A stretch of DNA of 64,000 nt, taken from positions 26,946,526 to 27,010,525 of the forward strand of contig CM055831.1 of assembly GCA_029582265.1 (NCBI GenBank). Reading direction: 5' to 3'. Shown in pieces: positions 56,548 to 64,000 of the stretch. The notes under the pieces were generated by a model. That model searched no databases. It saw only the letters and a program-made list of their open reading frames with translations, and was not told the DNA's origin. The DNA is from Zoroaster sp. YZ-2022 (Eukaryota; Echinodermata; Asteroidea; Forcipulatida; Zoroasteridae). The position numbers and the translations under genes are program-made. How positions within the stretch are numbered: the first letter of the stretch is position 1; each line of letters begins with the position of its first letter.

Positions 56548-56703
56548 ATCATTCTGGTTGGGTAGTCAGAATAACATGATAGCTTCAATGTTGTAGCATG
56601 CTGCCCTCTTTCTGTCAGTAATGACCATGATAACATCAGATGGTGTTGTAGCTCGTTGTACAGGATGTGTCAACTTGTTCAGGGATTTTTGTGAAACTTG
56701 ATG
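56548..56703 (+). ncRNA. 156-nt spliced-exon-like block, copy D
   Basis: CTTCCTACAG acceptor and GATG/GTAAGTTT donor, exactly 156 nt, stops in all plus frames. See 12744-12899. Confidence 0.4.
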
Positions 56704-58974
56704 GTAAGTTTCTGTGATACTTAGTGTTATATTTAATATTTTGTGTGTCTCTGAGGATTAAGAATCACCAAGTTGACATTTCAATCAGTTTGCAAAAGGT
56801 CATTGCAGGAAAGTTTAGTTCTTAGACAAAAAATCCCTCATTCTAAAAGAGCTGATATTAGATTATTTTAATGCGGACCTGAATTGTTGACTGAACCACT
56901 CCCAAACATTCTTGACTCAATTCCAACTTCATCACCACTGTGCAGCTCTGCTGTTTATCCCCCAGAACTAATGGAAGGTTCTGCATCTGAAATGTGCAGG
57001 ATTCATGCCAAAGTCAAAGCGGATGATTCCAATTTGTCTTGAAGGGGAGGGAAGGCTGTAAATTTTAGTACACATTTGTGTAATTCAAGAAATACCTTTG
57101 ATGATGGTGAACCAGTAATAAAATGTTTTTTGTTTCCTCCCCCCCCCCTCTGGATATACCCATGATATACAACCAAATGAAATGAAAATGATTCAAAGTT
57201 ACACATTCATAGATATGATTTATTCACATCATTTATTTTATTCACAAAATTAGATTTGTACAATATTTTATTTTGATTAGATCTATGTACATGCAGAGAG
57301 AGCTTTATGGATTGCAATATGAATGACAAGTAAATTAAATCTTATTGAAACTAAATTGAACTTAATCAACAATCACATAATAATAGTCAATAAACCAAAA
57401 GTCTCTAGATGATATACCAGTAATTAAAGGAGAGATTGTGAAACAAATGTCTTTGAAAGTCTACAAAATGAATATTTATGTTGAAATTCATCAGCAAAGA
57501 AACATTAGAGCACAAGTTTGAGGGTTTTTTCAGTGGCTTGAAATTTAGTTACTCCATTGAGGAATGGACAAATTGTGGAATTACAAAACAATAATAATTT
57601 GCTTAAAGGGAGGTTACACATAGTTTTACATATAATGTACTTGGTGTAAAGTTGATGATGGAATCAAACATCTCTTGAAATCTTTCTGTCTGAGGAACTA
57701 TCATATAAATACAAATTTATGAAATCATTTCTTGACTAAATTTCTGACTGAATGAGACACAAAATTATAATAAATACAAACAATTTAAAGGTATTTTCAC
57801 TATTTTGACATTAAAGACAACCTCATTAAGCTGAAACTTTCACAGGTTGGTTGATAAATGCAGATCTTGAAAGTAAGCAAACTTGTAGAAGAAATTTAGC
57901 AAAAGTGTAACCTCCCTGTACAAATACATTCATTCAGAAATAGAATTGGATTGACCTTATTAAGAAGGTGCATTAGATTTCAACAATTGATAAAAGTACA
58001 CAAGACTGGAATATAAACATTACATAGTATCATGCGTGTCACCAGGAATTTCATTATGAGTTGAACATTTGTAAATGTATTCAAATGTTCACATTATCAC
58101 ACAAATTGTTTTTGTTTGTTTTTAGAAAAGAAGTGGCATCTTTGCTTCTTCATTAAAATATAGAATCCAAATCTAGAAGGAGATTTGTTCACATCCTTCA
58201 AACCTCCCTGGTGATACACATGAGTATGATGAACTGTAGCAACTAAATAAATGCCAGTATAATGAAGGTCATTACCCTCATTGAAGACTCTACAAGAGAC
58301 TGGATCCACATGGAATCATGCTCATATATATAGATAATGTACAGTGCTTAGTATTTATATCAACCAACTTCTACAAGGTATAATTACATGACAAAATACC
58401 CAAAGCAGGGAGGAGGGGGCTTCATCCCCCAATTAAGGCCCCCCACACCCCTGGATCTGCCATTGGAAGTTATTGGGGCTTGGGACAGGAAAACCTCAAA
58501 ACAGTTTGTTCATTGCAATATATACAATTAAGCTTATTACACAATTGATGAAGATTATCATTTGTAAAAGTGTTCAATATAATGTATAAAGCTAATTATG
58601 AATACTTATTTTTAAAAGTGTACAATAATCATATATGTTTGAAAAGTACATTTTTAAATCAAGACAAATGAAACTCCTCTTTTGTAATTTCACAAAATTA
58701 TTATGTTGAATTAGTTGCTCATTTATGATATTAAGAGTCATGGGTTTTTCCTGAAGATAATTTCTGTCTGAATGGGACAGAAATGATTGCATAGAAACCT
58801 ACAGTGCTTTCAGTTAGAAACTGTGAATGAGATTTCACAACTTGTTTCCAAATGAAACATTGACTGGTCAATTGTTTATATGCAATTCTTGATTGTCATT
58901 TAGTATTCATGCTCATGATGACATTTTACAAACAGTGTATCAAGAATGTACTATATTCATTTTATTTCCTCCAG

Positions 58975-59085
58975 GTTGACAGCATGACAACCCCCTTCTA
59001 ATTGACCTGATCAGGGTCAACAAGAAACAGTCTCAGCAAGAAACATCCTCAACCAAGAGATCAGCTCAGGATGCTCCAACAAAAG
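58975..59085 (+). pseudogene. 112-nt exon copy D, frame broken
   Basis: Splice sites kept (TTTCCTCCAG, AAAG/GTAAGAG), but the interior has +2 (ACCCCCTTC), -1 (CAGGGTC) and -2 (AAGAGATC) relative to A and B, leaving 111 nt. If the exon is coding, this copy is dead; if noncoding, the changes are harmless. Confidence 0.5.
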
Positions 59086-59565
59086 GTAAGAGAGGAAGAA
59101 ACTAGACTTGTATGTGCAGCTCAGTGTATAATATAACCTTTCCATTTATGCAACTCTGTACCAAGGGTGGATCCAGAGGGTGAAAAGAGAGTTTATAGAC
59201 CTTTCTTTTGCTATGTCACAATTGTAGTTTTTGTCAACTGGTGATTGGCAAACAATGGGTGGCCATCAGTGAAAACAAAGAAAGTATTGACAAGATATTG
59301 ACATATGAATAATTAAAGAGTAACATTTACAAATCAACAGACAATGTCAAAAGCAAAATCAGGGAACTCGCTCTTAACGATCTCTTAAAGATCTGTATCT
59401 CTTGTCATGTCAAACATTAATAATAAATGATACAAGATTAATTCTATAGAGTGACATTGATACTCAAGATTCTACATTACATGTTTGGGTAACATATCTT
59501 GAAGAGGACATTTCACCATTATGATGATGACAAGGAGATTACAGTCAGCAGCATGTTGGATTACA

Positions 59566-60188
59566 TCACATTATGTGATATATCTTCACTGAGTGCCAGT
59601 CTGCTGCTACTATCTGATGCCCATCTGCAGTGAATGTGATTCCCATCGGGTAGTACAGACCCTGAGCTATACATGAGATGAATCTACCATCATCATCATA
59701 ATGGTGAATATGACCAGTGTTATCCCCATTGTGCACTGCAATGTATATGCCTGATCTGTCACAGCATACACCATTGCAGTGTTTAACTTTCTGACCATTG
59801 ATTGTTGGTTTGATTGTGAGTAATGAAGTACCATTGCTATCAACAATGTCTACTTGATGTTTGTAACCACTGACTACAACTCTATTATTATTATCAATGG
59901 CCAGGAAGTAAGGTCTTATCTTGACTGACATAGTGTGAATGAGCGAGCCATCAGTGGGGCTGTGCTCGCTCACCACCATCCTCTTCACATCACCTATTAT
60001 GATGTTACCCTTATTATTTACTGCTACGCTCCGGAGGTCCACTGCTGTCTTCCCTACCTCACTATGAGGCACTGTGTGGAAGTCAAAGGCAAGTGTGCCA
60101 TCATTGTTGTACATGTACATCTTGATGACTTTGTTGGTTTTGTCCACAACCACTAAGTGATTGTGTATAGCTGCAATGTCATATGGAT
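59566..60188 (-). CDS. NHL exon copy D, open frame
   Basis: 623 nt after TTTTTCCAG, starting in phase 1 as in copy A. It encodes PYDIAAIHNHLVVVDKTNKV, PYFLAIDNNNRVVVSGY, GVCCDRSGIYIAVHNGDN and PMGITFTADGHQIVAADW, ending VKIYHIM. The net change from A is +2 codons (a duplicated MY and neighbours; one codon less at GYKHQVD), in frame. Five NHL blades are therefore intact. The RING exon that should precede it would be at higher coordinates, past the LINE at 60484 and outside the window. Either part of a working paralogue or an orphan exon. Confidence 0.75.
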
Positions 60189-60925
60189 CTGGAAAAATAA
60201 TAATAATAGAGATAACACATGCAGCACAGTGATATAACAATTATGTGTGTTATGTTTTATGAGCTGAACATTAAATGAAGATATTTCTACATATTTTGAC
60301 ATGATGAAGGCCTATACATGTACAAAGGGATTCACAACAGCCAATGTTCACTTTGAACCTTAAACTGTCATGATTTATTATTCACTATTTATTTCAATCA
60401 ATGTCATGTTTCAGAAAATAAAATAGGCTAAATTTAAATTGATGATGACAGCCAGTGAGTACATGTATAGCACATAATTTCACTGTTCACTGAGTAAGGT
60501 TCAGTGAGTGAACATGCCTCTGCACTGGGCTCTGATGTTTTTCACCATTTGTGCTGTCACTATAGTCTGATTTCATGTGTAAGCTACACACTATTGGAAA
60601 GAGTTTTTATTGGTGAATCTGCTGGTTCTTCTGTTGGAGAAGATGAAGTTACTGCAAAGGATGTCTGGGCACATTTTGCATTGGATTTTTGTTAACTCAG
60701 TGTTTCAACCATGCACTGCATGCAGCTACACTCCAGCCACTACGCTCGACCATTGTGGACAGCATGATTACCATTGTGTGGTGATCACCTCCCATTGTTA
60801 CCTGCTGGGCATCTAGCATCCTGCCCCATGTGTGTGCACAATATATGGCTGAACTACAAACAAATCACCAGGTCACATCAGAAAAGTAAGTTTGGGAAAG
60901 CTCCTGTCCTTACTATCCAAATACC

Positions 60926-61140
60926 ACAGCATCATTCCACATCCTGCTAACTGTGCACGGAGACATAGAACTCAACCCAGGGCCTGTGAAGGAACCCTGT
61001 GGTAGTTGCAGTCGCCAGTCAAATGTAACCAGCGATCTCTTCTTGCGAAGACTGTAACAATTTCTGGCACCTGGAATGCGTCCCCGACATATCAATCACC
61101 CACCAGTACAATAACCAACCTGATATCAAGTACTGTGGAT
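60926..61140 (+). pseudogene. LINE N-terminus: 2A-like GDIELNPGP and PHD-like finger
   Basis: 60926-61000 reads ...FHILLTVHGDIELNPGP in frame, matching the D-[VI]-E-x-N-P-G-P consensus of 2A ribosome-skipping peptides, with the usual hydrophobic run before it. It continues VKEPCGSCSRQ. After frame changes it reads CEDCNNFWHLECVPDIS and YCGL, a C-x2-C ... C-x2-C ... H-x3-C layout like PHD/zinc-ribbon fingers. Two frameshifts disrupt the finger. 2A-like peptides at the start of LINE proteins are known from sea urchin and other animals; activity here is untested. Confidence 0.75.
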
Positions 61141-61256
61141 TGGTTTTGCCCATATTAGTTTACAAGCTTCCTTTTTCATCATGTTCCGACACCTCTCATT
61201 CCATGAATTATTTGGCAGTGACCACGAGCTGGATTTTGCCTTTGAACACGATACTC

Positions 61257-62540
61257 ATTTGAAGGCTTATCCTGCAGACTTCCCCCACACCTTCAAGGAC
61301 CCGAAACAATTCTGTCTCTGGCCTACTACTCAACAGTCGCAGCATCCGCAGTAAACAGCAGGACTTGCAGTCCTTCCTTGAACTCTACCCTCTCGACATT
61401 GTCTGTATTACCGAGACATGGCTGTCACCAAATGATGTCCTTTGCCTACCTGGATATTCCACCATTCGTCACGACCGAACTACTGGTCGTGGTGGTGGTA
61501 TAATGGCATTAGTCAAGGACTCGTTACTGCCGACACATCTTGACTACTTAAACCCAAATGACATCGAGGTAACCTTCTTGTCAATAACATTAAAACGATC
61601 CAAATGGCTTGCAGGAATTGTGTATCGCCCCCCAAATTCAAATTTATCGTTCTTTGAAAAGCTGCAGGACATATTTGACAACATCCAAGCAAATCTCGGC
61701 AGTTTTGAAGGTTTAATTGTACTAGGGGACTTCAATATAAATTGGTCAATGGAATCTTCCTCACTGACAGCTCTACAAGAACTGATCACGTCAATAGGCC
61801 TCACTCAACTAGTTGAAGAAGTCACCCGGCCATCGAGTAATTCTTCATTGATTGGGACTGTCATCGATTTGATATTTACAAACAGACAGGAGAAATTCTC
61901 TTCAGTTGAAACGGTTGCCAATCCAGTTAACAGTGATCATCATGGAGTGTTTTTCTCATTTGTTACCAATAAAACACCCCCAGAACCCAAAATAATACGC
62001 TCATTCCTGCAGTACAAGAAGGGAGATTTTTCACACCTGGAGACATTGTTACACTTCTTGCCGTGGTCTGCATTCATGGACGACAGCGATCCTGAAGCAT
62101 CATGGGAGGCCTTCATGGATTTACTAGATGCAGCCATCCGTGACAGCATTCCACGGAAGACTTGTAATCGCCGTATCTCTCCATGGATCACACCAGCACT
62201 GAAACAACTAATCAAATTGAAACAAACACTCTTCACCAAAGCCAAAGCAAGTGGTAATAGCCAAGACTGGAGAAACTACAAACAAATTCGCAATGACGTT
62301 AAGAACAAAACAAAGAAAGAGTACTGGAAATATGTCAACAATCTATTCGCTCTGCCTGACAACAAAGCTAACTTTTGGAAATTTGTCCAAAGACCAAAGA
62401 AAATCCAAATGCCCACCAGCTTTCAAGGCGACCGATACACAGCTTCACAAGCCTGCAGATATTTGTCAAGCATTCAACAAGTTCTTTACATCTGTCCTTA
62501 CCCCAGCAGAGACTCTTACAGACACAGTGCCGGTTTGTGA
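61257..62540 (+). pseudogene. LINE apurinic-type endonuclease and linker
   Basis: The frame opens after a TGA at about 61254, with no ATG needed because it is internal to the ORF. Motifs: LLLNSRSIRSKQQDL, DIVCITETWLS, RGGGIMALVKDS, GIVYRPPNS, LIVLGDFNINW, VIDLIFTNR and NSDHHGVFF. These are the conserved E-T-W, R-G-G, G-D-F-N, and S-D-H of APE-type LINE endonucleases. The linker has ISPWITPALKQLIKLK and KKEYWKYVNNLF. A frameshift near 62420 moves the linker into the next frame (ICQAFNKFFTSVL). Confidence 0.9.
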
Positions 62541-62558
62541 CTATTACCAATCCCTGAG

Positions 62559-64000
62559 ATGCCCCCTGTGACTGTGAGCCTTGGCTGGATCATTAAGTCC
62601 CTGTCCAACCTGAATCCCCATAAAGCCCCCGGTCATGACGCCATACCACCGAGAGTCCTCAAAGCAACAACAACGTCAATCGCTCAGCCACTAGCTCATG
62701 CAGTTGATGAATACTTCCCTGGCAACTGGTGTTCTTCCCACCGATTGGAAACGTTCGCAAATAACTCTGGTATTTAAAGCTGGGAGTCGCACGGATATCA
62801 AGAACTATCGTCCCGTAGCATTAACTTCAATTATCTGCAAAGTCCTAGAGAGGGCTGTTGCAGATAACGTACAGTCATATTACAGCACACTGCCTTGACA
62901 ACCCGCGGCAACATGGTTTCACTTCCGCAAGTCATGCGTTACTCAACTCACAAACACAATCCACTATTGGGCCACCATCCTGGATAAACCAAAACCCCAC
63001 GCATCGATGTAATCTTCCTTGACTTCAGCAAGGCTCGATACCATGCCTCACCATATCATACTCAATAAACTGGCCAGTAACTACAACATTTGCGGAACTA
63101 CCTGGGCATGGATCAAGTCATTTTCTCATAGGACGTCAACAACGAGTCATCTACGGGATGCTTCTCTGAGTGGGCACCAGTCACTTCTGGTTGTCCCGCA
63201 GAAGTGTTCTCGCCCCTCCTTTAATTTATTTATCGCTGACATCTCCCACAATATGACCACTAAATGCATACTTTCGCGGATGACACACTTCTCTACCAAC
63301 CATAAAATCCCTCGACAGCGAACTCTCCCTTCAGTCAGATCTAACTGCACTTCAACGATGGAGTGAACTCAATGGCATGCAGTTGAACGCTAGGAAAACC
63401 AAGGTCATGCACATCTCGAGATCCCGGAAACCAGCTGTTCTCCCAAACTACAAACTACAAGGCACACTACCGCCTCCCACTCCCACATTTAAGTACTTTG
63501 AGTCACCATCAATAACTCACTCAACTGGAACGACCACATAAACACCATCGCCTCAAAGGCCAATAAGACGTTAGGTTTTATTTGGCAGATTGCAAGTGGA
63601 GCATCACCCAAGGCCTTGGCATCTCTGTATCGTTCTCTCGTCTTACCAGTGCTTGAGTATGGACTGCCAGCATGGTGTCCATACACCCGTCAATGCTGCT
63701 AAACTGGAGAAAGTGCAGAGGAGGGCTAGCAGGATGTGCCTCAAGCGTGAAGGGAAATGTCTTATGCAGACAGACTGCATACACTCAACTGGATGACACT
63801 GGATGCACGAAGACAAAAACACACAGTATCGTTCACGATAAAATGTCTGTTCAACTTGGTGGACTGTCAGTCTGTTAAAGCTAACACAACAGTCAACACT
63901 GCCGAGCGACACTGGACACACTCATGTTTCCAGCAATCCTGCCATTATGCCAGGACTCTAACTCTTCAAAAACACACCCAGCCATGTCTTCCTAGGATTT
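62559..64000 (+). pseudogene. LINE reverse transcriptase, multiply frameshifted, runs off the window
   Basis: Segments in different frames: NPHKAPGHDAIPPRVLKA; LPTDWKRSQITLVFKAGS; KNYRPVALTSIICKVLER; the FADDTLLYQ box encoded near 63275-63300; LNGMQLNARKTKVMHIS; and LVLPVLEYGLPAWCP, then LEKVQRRASRMCLKR. Order and spacing match a CR1/L2-type RT. At least four frameshifts and some missing bases mean no active enzyme. The 3' end is outside the window. Confidence 0.88.

Larger units (their letters stand above)
50667..60483. repeat. Segmental duplication unit D
   Basis: Collinear with B from 27757 and with A from 11142. D-specific insertions are at 51381-52375 and 52816-54716. It ends at 60483, where a LINE has inserted; the preceding bases CATAATTTCAC match C. 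It contains intact copies of the 156-nt block and NHL exon and a frame-broken 112-nt exon. Confidence 0.9.
60484..64000 (+). mobile_element. LINE with 2A-like motif, PHD-like finger, endonuclease and RT
   Basis: Begins exactly where unit D homology stops and runs past the window end. Order on plus: 5' UTR (60484-60900), 2A-like motif and Cys-rich finger (60926-61140), endonuclease (61257-62480), RT (62560-63500) and thumb/C-terminus (63500-end). An N-terminal finger, APE-type endonuclease and RT match CR1/L2-like elements of marine deuterostomes. Frameshifts in the finger and RT make it inactive. It lies in what would be the intron of TRIM-NHL copy D, sense opposite to that gene. Confidence 0.9.

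Noticed and set aside
61365..61367. Translation start of the LINE endonuclease
   Set aside because: The codon is TTG and the coding frame is open upstream to about 61257 with LINE-like sequence, so it is internal to the ORF.

Overview
The window is metazoan nuclear DNA: AT-rich, intron-bearing, loaded with transposable elements, with one intact TRIM-type gene. A locally duplicated TRIM-NHL gene, tRNA-derived SINEs, many hAT and TTAA-target MITEs, and a non-LTR retrotransposon carrying a 2A-like peptide together suggest a marine invertebrate deuterostome. An echinoderm is my first guess, with hemichordate or amphioxus possible. The species cannot be fixed from sequence alone. There is one 500-N assembly gap (44235-44734).

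Layout. 1-5645 is a satellite array with a unit of about 232 bp. It is split by a 3.7-kb terminal-inverted-repeat element (749-4493) and by a TTAA-flanked MITE (4541-5050). 5646-11141 holds gene fragments (a frameshifted BED-like finger; two CUB-like exons with good splice sites), a hAT MITE, an AT-rich TIR element and tRNA-derived SINEs. From 11142 on, the framework is a segmental duplication present four times: A 11142-17800, B 27757-36597, C 43308-45750 (partial, contains the gap) and D 50667-60483. Each unit carries, on the minus strand, the last coding exon of a TRIM-NHL gene. On the plus strand the units carry two short exon-like blocks (156 and 112 nt), although C's share falls in the gap.

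Only unit A has a complete gene. Its RING/B-box/B-box/coiled-coil exon (24185-25475) joins in phase to the NHL exon (16457-17073), giving a 635-residue E3-ligase-like protein. The 7.1-kb intron between them holds an 84-bp tandem array that was split by a 3.4-kb LINE with RT and RNase H. Copy B is truncated, C is frameshifted, and D keeps an intact NHL exon whose partner exon would lie beyond the window. D's intron was invaded by another LINE (60484-end) that encodes a 2A-like GDIELNPGP motif, an endonuclease and a broken RT.

Between B and C (36598-43307) lies a decayed spliced gene or element. It has a chromo-barrel-like N-terminus, a CxWCxC cluster and an LHLFLRISD motif. Because the four units are near-identical, several insertions can be read against the empty sites in sister units. 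This gives exact target-site duplications for hAT, piggyBac-like and LINE insertions and orders them after the duplication.
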